Shown here: positions 17,715-25,003 of the stretch, one piece after another | How the letters are laid out: the number at the start of each line of letters is the position of its first letter | How positions within the stretch are numbered: the stretch's first letter is position 1 | DNA from: DASZMJ01 sp035551935 | GTDB lineage: Bacteria; Planctomycetota; Planctomycetia; Isosphaerales; Isosphaeraceae | Direction of reading: 5' to 3' | Assembly (NCBI GenBank): GCA_035551935.1 | Contig: DASZMJ010000188.1 | Span: 1 to 29,144, forward strand | Length of the DNA: 29,144 nt | The notes under the pieces: model-generated | The model's input: only the letters and a program-made list of their open reading frames with translations | The model's database searches: none | Told to the model about the DNA's origin: nothing | Translations under genes and position numbers: made by a program

Positions 17715-18869
17715 ATGACCCATGCCATCCGACGTGCCGTGACCCTAATCGTGACGTCCTCGTTGGCAATGCCCGTCGTCGCTGGGGGGCCACCTAATCA
17801 ATCATCACGCGACCGCGCCGTCAAGGCCGCGGCGCGGGAGGCAGCCCGCGAGGCTCTCGCCGATTTGGCGCGGGCCGATCGCTTTGATCTCCTCTGGTGC
17901 CTCCCCAAGCGTTGGGAATTCAAGCTCGACGACGATGCGCAAATACAATTGCTCGTCGAGTGCCTGCACAATCTCGGGGCAACTGGGTCGCTCCCACTCG
18001 ATCTCATTTCGATGAACAACCAGGGTATCGAAATCCCGAGTCGAATCGCCTCGGGCAAGATGCGAAATGTTCCTCATGCACTCGTGATTGGACAAGACGT
18101 GTCATTAATGAATGGTCGTTGTGCCTGGGCTATCGAACAATTGATGACAACCGACGTCGGGTCGCCCTATCAACTCCATTTCGTGCCACTCGATCAGAAG
18201 CCATTTCTCAAGCCCGACGCTCTCAGGAAGCTCCCCGCGGAGGGACGGGGCGAGATCATGCAACATTGGAAAAGTATAATTATCTCTGAGTATCTCAACG
18301 AGAACTCGGCTAAACTCGAACAAGCCGTCGACCTCGCCCACCAGGCCGTCGTCCAGGCGATGAGGCTACCGGTCCGACTTCGCAAGACCCGTGACGACCC
18401 GCTTTCCGACCCGGACGAACTCGCGCACGCGGCGATCGAAGCATTGCTCGCCGAGAATCAATATGATAAAATGCGGGAAATGATCAGGGAATGGGAGGAC
18501 AGGCTCTCTGAAACCGCGTTCAAGCATGTTGTTCTTCGCATGCTTGAACGCCTCGATAACGATGCGAAGCTCTTGCCCGAGCCCGTGTATTCGGCCGACC
18601 GGCCTTTCTTCATCATGAGCCATGTCGTTCATGGAGGGAAGCCAGTTATCCCCAATGGCGAGATGCTCGAGCAGGACATCTACGTGACCAACGGCCGCTG
18701 CGCCTGGGCGTTGGAGCGGCTGTTGGGGGTCACGCTGCCGAGCTTCGACGCGGCGCTCGTCAAGGACAAGTCGAAGCTGCGGGCGGCGATCCGCGAGGCG
18801 CATTGCCGCGTCATCGAGGCGATGGAGCTGCCCGAGAAGCCCTGGGTCAAGAAGTTCCGCGAGGAGTGA
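17715..18869 (+). CDS. Secreted two-module protein with NGRCAWA motifs, paralogue 1
   Basis: A 384-residue protein with a signal peptide (residues 1-24, ending in a Val-Val-Ala-Gly site). I do not recognise the family. It has two halves of like design: a helical part with a P-x-x-W-E-x-x-L motif and a Leu-rich helix (KRWEFKLDDDAQIQLLVECL in the first half; REWEDRLSETAFKHVVLRML in the second), followed by an NGRCAWA motif in each half (NGRCAWAIEQLM and NGRCAWALERLL). A conserved LDQKPFLK segment follows the first. The C-terminus reads EKPWVKKFREE. The first two thirds are less GC-rich than the next gene, its tandem paralogue. Exported helical-repeat protein; function unknown. Confidence 0.75.
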   Translation: MTHAIRRAVTLIVTSSLAMPVVAGGPPNQSSRDRAVKAAAREAAREALADLARADRFDLLWCLPKRWEFKLDDDAQIQLLVECLHNLGATGSLPLDLISMNNQGIEIPSRIASGKMRNVPHALVIGQDVSLMNGRCAWAIEQLMTTDVGSPYQLHFVPLDQKPFLKPDALRKLPAEGRGEIMQHWKSIIISEYLNENSAKLEQAVDLAHQAVVQAMRLPVRLRKTRDDPLSDPDELAHAAIEALLAENQYDKMREMIREWEDRLSETAFKHVVLRMLERLDNDAKLLPEPVYSADRPFFIMSHVVHGGKPVIPNGEMLEQDIYVTNGRCAWALERLLGVTLPSFDAALVKDKSKLRAAIREAHCRVIEAMELPEKPWVKKFREE

Positions 18870-18877
18870 ACCACCCG

Positions 18878-20041
18878 ATGACCACCGGCATCCCGCAGCG
18901 ACCGCGGCTCGTCGCGGCCTTCATCGCGGCCCTCGTCCTCGCGACGGCCGCCCCGGCCGCGGGGCCCGACGACCTGTCCCGCGACCGCGCCATCAAGACC
19001 GCCGCGCGGGCGGCGGCGCAAGAGGCGCTCAACGACCTGCTCAAGGCCGACGACTTCCGCGTCATCGAGTTGCTTCCCCGCCGGTGGGAGACGCGGCTCG
19101 ATGACTACATGGCGAGGCAACTGATGGTCCTGTGCCTGCGGCGCCTGAACGACACGGGGAAGCTGACCCTGAAGGACCCCGCGACGGTCGTCACGACGAG
19201 CCAGGTGATGGCCGCAGGTCCAAGGGGCGTGAACATCAAGTTCGGCCAAAACACTGTTGATCAAGATATCTTCACTATCAACGGCCGCTGCGCCTGGGCC
19301 ATCGAACACCTGCTCGGGACGGGGCGGGATGGGTATTATTATCTCCACTTCGAGCCGTTGGACCAGAAGCCGTTCCTCGACCGCGAAGCCATGCGATCCG
19401 GGAAGATGCCACGAGCGGAGTTCGATCGCGTCACGAGTCGATGGCAGCGGGTGGTCATCACCGAGCAGCTCAACGCCGACCCGGCGAAGCTCGAGGATGC
19501 CATCGATATCGCGCAGCGGGCCATCGTCCAGGGGCTGCGGATGCCGGCCAAGCTCCGCAAGCGGCCCGACGACCCAAAGTCCAACCCCGACGGCTTCGCC
19601 CGTGAGGCGCTCGATGCGCTCTTGAGCACGTCGGACTATCCCACGCTGCGCAGCCTCCCGAAGAAATGGACCAACAACCATTCGGAGACCACGCTCAAGC
19701 ACCTGATCCTTCGCTTGCTCGATCGCCTCGGCGACCCCGAGGAGGTCAGGCTTTCTCCCGCTGGTTTCAATGCATTTATCATGAGCCATTTTGTTGATGA
19801 AACGAAGGGTGGGCGCATTTCGCGCACGGACGAGATGCTCGAGCAGGACATCACCGTGACCAACGGCCGCTGCGCCTGGGCGTTGGAGCGGCTGTTGGGG
19901 ATCACCTTGCCGAGCTTCGACGCCGATCTCGTCAAGGACAAGAGGAAGCTGCGGGCGGCGATCCGCGAGGCGCATTGCCGCGTGATCGAGGCGATGGAGC
20001 TGCCCGAGAAGCCCTGGGTCAAGAAGTTCCGCGAGGAGTGA
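18878..20041 (+). CDS. Secreted two-module protein with NGRCAWA motifs, paralogue 2
   Basis: A 387-residue paralogue of the preceding gene, 8 nt downstream of its stop, so probably co-transcribed. A signal peptide covers about residues 1-30 (RLVAAFIAALVLATAAPAAG). The same order of parts is present: DRAIKTAARAAAQEALNDLL, PRRWETRLDDYMARQLMVLC, NGRCAWAIEHLL, LDQKPFLDRE, PKKWTNNHSETTLKHLILRL, NGRCAWALERLL and the terminal EKPWVKKFREE. The last ~70 residues are nearly identical to paralogue 1 while the rest is clearly diverged. ATG at 18878 is chosen because it begins the signal peptide. No enzymatic motif is visible. Confidence 0.78.
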   Translation: MTTGIPQRPRLVAAFIAALVLATAAPAAGPDDLSRDRAIKTAARAAAQEALNDLLKADDFRVIELLPRRWETRLDDYMARQLMVLCLRRLNDTGKLTLKDPATVVTTSQVMAAGPRGVNIKFGQNTVDQDIFTINGRCAWAIEHLLGTGRDGYYYLHFEPLDQKPFLDREAMRSGKMPRAEFDRVTSRWQRVVITEQLNADPAKLEDAIDIAQRAIVQGLRMPAKLRKRPDDPKSNPDGFAREALDALLSTSDYPTLRSLPKKWTNNHSETTLKHLILRLLDRLGDPEEVRLSPAGFNAFIMSHFVDETKGGRISRTDEMLEQDITVTNGRCAWALERLLGITLPSFDADLVKDKRKLRAAIREAHCRVIEAMELPEKPWVKKFREE

Positions 20042-20138
20042 GGCGGGCTGACCGAAGGCCGACGCCGCGGCCCGCGGTGGCCGATCGGGCGACTCCTTAT
20101 TTTGCATCTTTTTTCGTTCCCAACGCCGCGCGGTCGGC

Positions 20139-20144
20139 TATAAT
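20139..20144 (+). promoter_or_regulatory. Candidate -10 box (TATAAT) upstream of the second ECF sigma gene
   Basis: A perfect TATAAT stands in otherwise GC-rich DNA 73 nt before the sigma ATG at 20217, after a T-rich stretch (20098-20118). No close match to TTGACA lies 16-18 nt upstream (TTCCCA at 20117-20122 is the nearest), so the -35 assignment is weak. Confidence 0.5.
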
Positions 20145-20216
20145 AGCGAACGGCCCGCGCGGCAGGCCGGTGCCGAGACCGCCTGCGCGGTGCCGAAGGG
20201 CCATCGGGGCGCGACG

Positions 20217-20807
20217 ATGGACGACGCGGCCTTCGTCGAACTGCTGGCGCGGGTGCGGGCCGGCGATGAGGCGGCCGTCCGCGAGCTGCTGGCTCGCTTC
20301 GAGGACGACGTCCAGATGATGGTCCGCGCGCAACTGCCGCGCCGATTGCGGCCGAAGTTCGACTCGATGGACTTCGTCCAGGCGGTCTGGCAGAGCTTCT
20401 TCTCCGACCTCGACGCCGCCCCCGAGCGGTTCGCCAACGCCGTCCATCTGCGCCGGTTCCTGGCCGGCGTGGTCCGCAACAAGGTGCAGGAGGAGCACCG
20501 CCGTCGCACGCAGTCGCGGCGCTACAACATGACGCGCGAGGAGAGCCTCTACGTCCGCCGCAACGGCCGCGACGAGCCGGTCGAGGTGCCGACGCCCGAC
20601 CCGTCGCCGAGCCAGAACGCGCAGGCCCTGGACCGCTGGGACCAGCTCGTCGCCGGCCGCAGCCCCGAGGAGGCGATGGTCGTCGAGTTGCGGCGGCAGG
20701 GCTTGACCTACGAGCAGATCGCCGAGCGGACCGGCCTCAGCGAGCGCGCGGCGCGGCGGGTCATCGAGGAGATCCGCGAGCGGATGGAGGAACGGGGATG
20801 GCGATGA
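20217..20807 (+). CDS. ECF-type RNA polymerase sigma factor, coupled to the kinase downstream
   Basis: A 196-residue ECF sigma factor. Region 2: LLARVRAGDEAAVRELLARF, LPRRLRPKFDSMDFVQAVWQ with SFF, and HLRRFLAGVVRNKVQEEHRR. A variable linker follows (EVPTPDPSPSQNAQAL), then region 4 with SPEEAMVVELRRQGLTYEQI, AERTGLSERAARRVIEEI. This is the form common in planctomycetes, with the SMDFVQ signature. The ATG at 20217 is preferred; a GTG at 20190 would add nine residues. Its TGA overlaps the kinase start by 10 nt, so the pair is translationally coupled. Confidence 0.92.
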   Translation: MDDAAFVELLARVRAGDEAAVRELLARFEDDVQMMVRAQLPRRLRPKFDSMDFVQAVWQSFFSDLDAAPERFANAVHLRRFLAGVVRNKVQEEHRRRTQSRRYNMTREESLYVRRNGRDEPVEVPTPDPSPSQNAQALDRWDQLVAGRSPEEAMVVELRRQGLTYEQIAERTGLSERAARRVIEEIRERMEERGWR

Positions 20808-23752
20808 CCGCGCCCGACCACCGGCGGCGGCTCGACGCGGCGCTCGACGCCTTCGACGCCCGTTGGGAAGGGGGACTCTCGCCCCGCGCCGAGGACTACC
20901 TCGACGGCCTCGATTCCGAGGGCGCCGTCGAGCTGATCTACCGCGAATACTGCCTGGCCCGGTCCTCCGGCGACCGGCCCGACGCCGCCGACTACTTCCG
21001 CCGCTTCCCGACGCGACGCGACCGCCTGGCCCGCCTCTTCGAGCTGCACGAGGCGCTCGGCGCCTCGCGGCTGGCCGACGACTCGTGGGGTCCGGTCGGG
21101 CCGGCCCCCCTGCCCGAGGCCGGCGACGAGGTCGGTCCGTACCGGCTCGTCCGCGAGCTGGGGCGCGGGTCCTTCGCGCGGGTCTTCCTCGCCGAGCAGA
21201 CCGACCTGGGCGACCGCCAGGTCGTCGTGAAGGTCGCGACCCGCCCCTCAGCCGAGCCCACGCTCCTGGCCCGGGCGCGGCACGCGCACATCGTCGAGGT
21301 GCTCCGCCAGGCGACGGCCGACGACGGGGCGTTGCACCTGGTCTGCATGCCGTATCTCGGCGGCGCCACCCTGGCGAAGGTGCTGGCCGAGCGCCGCCGC
21401 TGCGGGCCGAGGCCGCGGTCCGGGCGCGACCTCCTGGCCGACCTCGACCACGTCGCCGACCCCGACTATCCGCACGCCGGCCTGCCCCGCCCGGCGCGCG
21501 AGATCATGGGCCGGCTGTCGTACGACCGCGCCGTCGCCTGGGTCGTCGCCCGGCTGGCCGAGGCGCTCGACCACGCCCACCGCAAGGGGGTGGCGCATGG
21601 CGACCTCAAGCCCTCGAACGTCCTGCTGACGGCCGACGGCCACCCGATGCTCTTCGACTTCAACCTGGCCGTCGACTGGCGCGCCGACGACGGCGTCGAG
21701 GCCGGCGGCACGCTCGCCTACATGGCCCCCGAGCGGCTCCGCGCCGTCGCCGACCCGGCCCGAGCCGCGGGCCCGTGCCCCGACGACCGGCACCGGGCCG
21801 ACCTCTACGCCTTGGGCCTGATCCTCCTGGAAGCCCTCTCCGGCACGCCGCCGAACGTGCCGCGCGACCGCCCCCGCTCCCCCCGCGAATTGGCGGCGCT
21901 GCTGGCCGCGTCGCGGGGCCGGGGCGACGGCGTCGGCCGGTGGCCGTCGCGGGCGTTGCCGCCGTCGTTGCGGCCGATCCTGGCGCGTTGCCTGGCCCCC
22001 GACCCCGACGATCGCTACGGCCGCGCCTCGGAGCTGGCCGAGGACCTCGACCGCTGGCGCGCCGACAAGGCCCCGCGGTTCGCCCCGGAGACCTGGCGGC
22101 ACGCAGGGACGCGCTGGGCCCGGCGGCGGCGCGCGGCGCTGGCCGTCGCCGCCTTGACGATCGCCGTCGCCGCGACGGCCGCGCTGGCCGCCGGCCGGCT
22201 CCTCGACGCCCCCCGCCGCGAGCAGGCCCGCGCCAAGCTCGCCGCGCTCTGGGACGGCGCCGAGCCGGGCGTCTATCGCTTCCGGCACATCGGCCGCTGG
22301 CAGGCCGAGCCCCAGGGCGACCCCGCCGAGGTCGCCCATCGCCTGCTCGCCCGCTACGACGTGCTCGGCACCGCCGACTGGCGCCGCCGCGACGACGTGA
22401 CGGCCCTCCCCGAGGCCGACCGCGAGGAGCTCGAGGCCTGGCTCCTCGAACAAGCCTGGCGGCTCGCCTCCGCGCTCGCCTCCCGCCCCGACTCGCCCGA
22501 CGACTGGCGCCGCGCCCTCGACGGCCTCGACCGCGTCGGCCGGCTCCGCTCCGTCGCCCCCTTCGAGGCCCTCGCCGCCGACCTCCGCCGCAAGCTCTCC
22601 TTGCCCGACCCGCCCCCTCGGCACGCCGAGCGCGCCCCCTCCTGGATGGACGCCTATCTCCGCGGCGTCGCGGCCGAGGAATCGAACGCGGCCGAGGCCC
22701 TGGAACATTACCGCGCCGCCCTCAAGGCGCGACCCGGCACATTCTGGGCCCAGTACCGGCTCGCCGCCGTGGCCTTCCGGCTCGGCGATTTCGCGGCGGC
22801 GGCCCGGGCGATGCGCGGCTGCGTCGATCGTCGCCCCGGCAGCGCGACCCTACGGACCCTGCTCGCCGGCTGCCTGCTCCCGGCCGGTCGGCCGCACGAC
22901 GCTCTTGAGGAGTGCGAGCTGGCCCTGGATCGCGACCCGGACGAGGTTATGGGCTACCGCATCCGCGCTTTCATCCACCAGCAACTCGGCCAGCCCGAGG
23001 CCAGCGCGGCCGATCAACGTCGCTATTCGCTCCTGACCGCGTTCCAGGGCAAGGCCACCGCGCGGAAGCTCACCCTCGAGCTGACGCGGCTGGCGACCGG
23101 ATCGGCCGCCGCGAGCGACGAGGCCACGGCCCGGGCCCTCGAGGCCGACCCCGTCGACGCCCGGGCCCGGTACCTCCGCGGGCGCCGGCTCGAGGCCATC
23201 GGGCGGGTCGACGCGGCCCTCGCCGAGTTCGACCGCATCCTGGAGACCGACCCCGACGACCTCGACACCCGCTTCGCCCGCGCCCTGCTCCTCGTGCGTC
23301 GCGGCGGGCCCCGGGCCGGCGGGCCGCTGGACCCCGAGGCGGCCCGGGCCCTGGACGAGCTGATCGAGCATCCGCGGCTGGACGAGTTGCTCGGCCGGGA
23401 GCCCCTGGCCCTCCGCACCTTCCATCTCGCCGCCCGCGACCGGCTGCTCCGGGGCCAGGTACCGGCGGCGATCGACCTGGAACGCCGCGCCTGGGCCCTG
23501 GCCAACGACCTCTGGATCACCCGCGTCGCCGCCGGCCGGGACATGCGCGGCGAGGCCAATTACGCCCTCGGCCGCGCCCTGGCGTTCGCGGCCGACGACG
23601 ACGAGGCCCTCGGCCGGGCCGCCCACTACTTCGCCATGGCCGATGCGACGAAGGGCTTCTCCAGCCTCGGCCTGATCGAGGCCGATCCCCTCCTCGCCCC
23701 CCGGCGCGAGGCCCTTCGCGCCCGCCTCGCCACGACCCCGACGGGCCGCTGA
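20798..23752 (+). CDS. Membrane Ser/Thr kinase with TPR-like C-terminus, non-RD type
   Basis: A 984-residue protein. Residues 1-85 form an N-terminal helical domain (AEDYLDGLD, ELIYREYCLAR, YFRRFPTRRDRLARLFELHE) usual in these kinases. The kinase domain starts near 114 with ELGRGSFARVFLAE and Lys145 in VVVKVA. The catalytic loop is HGDLKPSN near 267, so the usual HRD Arg is Gly, and the metal-binding motif is DFN near 287 instead of DFG. MAPERLR follows. One transmembrane helix lies at about 447-468 (AVAALTIAVAATAALAAG). The C-terminal half has TPR-like units (ALEHYRAALKARPGTFWAQY, AVAFRLGDFAAAARAM and others). An ATG at 20804 is an alternative start. It probably transmits an envelope signal to the overlapping sigma gene. 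Confidence 0.9.
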   Translation: MAMTAPDHRRRLDAALDAFDARWEGGLSPRAEDYLDGLDSEGAVELIYREYCLARSSGDRPDAADYFRRFPTRRDRLARLFELHEALGASRLADDSWGPVGPAPLPEAGDEVGPYRLVRELGRGSFARVFLAEQTDLGDRQVVVKVATRPSAEPTLLARARHAHIVEVLRQATADDGALHLVCMPYLGGATLAKVLAERRRCGPRPRSGRDLLADLDHVADPDYPHAGLPRPAREIMGRLSYDRAVAWVVARLAEALDHAHRKGVAHGDLKPSNVLLTADGHPMLFDFNLAVDWRADDGVEAGGTLAYMAPERLRAVADPARAAGPCPDDRHRADLYALGLILLEALSGTPPNVPRDRPRSPRELAALLAASRGRGDGVGRWPSRALPPSLRPILARCLAPDPDDRYGRASELAEDLDRWRADKAPRFAPETWRHAGTRWARRRRAALAVAALTIAVAATAALAAGRLLDAPRREQARAKLAALWDGAEPGVYRFRHIGRWQAEPQGDPAEVAHRLLARYDVLGTADWRRRDDVTALPEADREELEAWLLEQAWRLASALASRPDSPDDWRRALDGLDRVGRLRSVAPFEALAADLRRKLSLPDPPPRHAERAPSWMDAYLRGVAAEESNAAEALEHYRAALKARPGTFWAQYRLAAVAFRLGDFAAAARAMRGCVDRRPGSATLRTLLAGCLLPAGRPHDALEECELALDRDPDEVMGYRIRAFIHQQLGQPEASAADQRRYSLLTAFQGKATARKLTLELTRLATGSAAASDEATARALEADPVDARARYLRGRRLEAIGRVDAALAEFDRILETDPDDLDTRFARALLLVRRGGPRAGGPLDPEAARALDELIEHPRLDELLGREPLALRTFHLAARDRLLRGQVPAAIDLERRAWALANDLWITRVAAGRDMRGEANYALGRALAFAADDDEALGRAAHYFAMADATKGFSSLGLIEADPLLAPRREALRARLATTPTGR

Positions 23753-23778
23753 AGCCGCCGCCCCGCCGCGAAACGACG

Positions 23779-23814
23779 CGGCCCGCCGCACCCCTCGCGA
23801 GGTGCGGCGGGCCG
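23779..23814. terminator. Strong hairpin between convergent genes
   Basis: A perfect 14-bp GC-rich stem (23779-23792 with 23801-23814) with an 8-nt loop, placed 26 nt after the kinase stop and 27 nt beyond the end of the convergent small gene at 23842. A T-rich run (GTCTCTTCCTT) follows on the plus strand. It probably ends transcription from both sides. Confidence 0.75.
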
Positions 23815-23841
23815 GGGTCTCTTCCTTGCGACCCTCCACCC

Positions 23842-24045
23842 TCACGCCGGGCCCGTCGACCCGCCGGGCGGGATCGGCGGCAGCTCCGTCGAGTCGGGGT
23901 TCGAGGTGGTCGTGCCGGAGTCCAGCGTGCAGTACGACGTACTCACGCACGCCGACACCGTCGACAGGCTCCCGACCGACACCGACGGACTCAAACGACG
24001 CTCCAGGAACTCCGGCGCGTACCGCGGATTACGGAAACGGCCCAT
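23842..24045 (-). CDS. Small planctomycete-type protein with a FLERRLSPS motif
   Basis: A predicted 67-residue protein. The N-terminus has NPRYAPEFLERRLSPSV, which looks like the LE-x-R start motif of planctomycete proteins; the middle is Ser/Thr-rich with two Cys residues; the C-terminus is Pro/Gly-rich (PPIPPGGSTG). There is no signal peptide. The ATG at 24045 has GGGAG eight bases upstream. The longer in-frame start at 24117 would fall at the predicted transcription start, so it is rejected. A consensus-like promoter and a hairpin terminator bracket the gene, which supports expression. Function unknown. Confidence 0.6.
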   Translation of the reverse strand: MGRFRNPRYAPEFLERRLSPSVSVGSLSTVSACVSTSYCTLDSGTTTSNPDSTELPPIPPGGSTGPA

Positions 24046-24121
24046 GACTGATGCTCCCATGACCAATGGACTTCGACCGGCAAGTCGTCTTCCAATCCAC
24101 GACCATTTTCCCCGCACTTAC

Positions 24122-24150
24122 AATATGATACCCGAATCGGGAATTGTCAA
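24122..24150 (-). promoter_or_regulatory. Sigma-70 type promoter for the small gene
   Basis: On the minus strand a perfect TTGACA (24145-24150 on the plus strand as TGTCAA) is followed after 17 nt by CATATT (24122-24127 as AATATG). The region is AT-rich. The spacer contains the palindrome CCCGAATCGGG-like sequence at about 24131-24141, a possible operator. Expected transcription start is near 24115, giving a leader of about 70 nt. Confidence 0.7.
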
Positions 24151-24216
24151 GTGCGTCTGCGAGATTTTTTCCAATCTACGGATTTTTTTCCTGAAAACGG
24201 GATATTCCTCGGCGGT

Positions 24217-24813
24217 TCAAGCCGTTGATGCGGGCCGCTGGGCGAGGAGCGCGGGGAGGGGGCAGGAGCCGCAGCCGTGGCCTTCGGAGTCGCCGGTGCC
24301 GCAGGAGCCGCAACCGGAGCCGGAGCCGCAGGAGCCGCAGCCGGAGGGGGCGGGTTCGGGATCGGGATCGGGGACGTCGCGGCCGACGGGCTCGAGGACG
24401 ACGTCGAGGCCGGCGTCGTCGCGGAGCCGGCGCCAGAGGGCGCTGGCGTCGAGGCGGTGGGGGCCGAGGTAGTGGAGGACGGTCCGGCCGTCGTCGAGCA
24501 GGGGTTCGACGTCGATCAGGACGATCGGCCAGTCCTCGCCGTCGAGGGCGGCCTCGCAGGCGGCGAGCCGGCGGGGTTGGTCCGCCTCGGCGCGTCGGGC
24601 GCATTCGAGGTCGTCCGGGCCGGCCGGGCGGAGCAGCGGGGCGGTCGCCGCCGTCGCGACCGCTTTCGTCGCCGGCTCGCGGACGAGGACGTCGCCCAGC
24701 TCCGTCCCCCGCGCCGAGCGGACGACGACGACCCGGCCGGGTTCGAGGCCCTCGTCCTCGGCCTCGAACCGGCCGATGTGGCGTCGCAGGCCGTAGCGGA
24801 CCAGATACGTCAT
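24217..24813 (-). CDS. PSP1-domain-like protein with a Cys-rich tail
   Basis: A 198-residue protein. The N-terminal part matches the start of PSP1/YaaT-like domains: YLVRYGLRRHIGRFEAED, then PGRVVVVRSARGTELGDVL. The middle has an ECARRAEADQPRR segment and PIVLIDVEPLLDDGRTVLHY followed by RLDASALWRRLRDDAGLDVV and LEPVGRD, as expected for the second half of PSP1. The tail (about 158-185) is a run of GCGSCG units with eight cysteines, suited to metal binding. Start 24813 puts the domain at residue 2; the frame is open further upstream without homology-like sequence. It is divergent from the P1B ATPase gene with a 190-nt gap. Whether the Cys tail relates to metal handling by the neighbour is only a guess. 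Confidence 0.7.
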   Translation of the reverse strand: MTYLVRYGLRRHIGRFEAEDEGLEPGRVVVVRSARGTELGDVLVREPATKAVATAATAPLLRPAGPDDLECARRAEADQPRRLAACEAALDGEDWPIVLIDVEPLLDDGRTVLHYLGPHRLDASALWRRLRDDAGLDVVLEPVGRDVPDPDPEPAPSGCGSCGSGSGCGSCGTGDSEGHGCGSCPLPALLAQRPASTA

Positions 24814-25003
24814 GCTTCGGCTTCGCTCCTCCAGGATCGCGGCCGAACGGCCGCCGCCCCGAATGTAACGGCGGGCGCGGCACCGGGGCAAGCGCGGCAA
24901 TCGGTTTCGCATTCGCGCGTGGGTGTCGCTCGCCTAGAATTGGGGAGGGCCAGGAGGGTCGGTCCCCGCGCAGATCGGGGCCGAGGCAGGGGAGGACGTC
25001 GCG

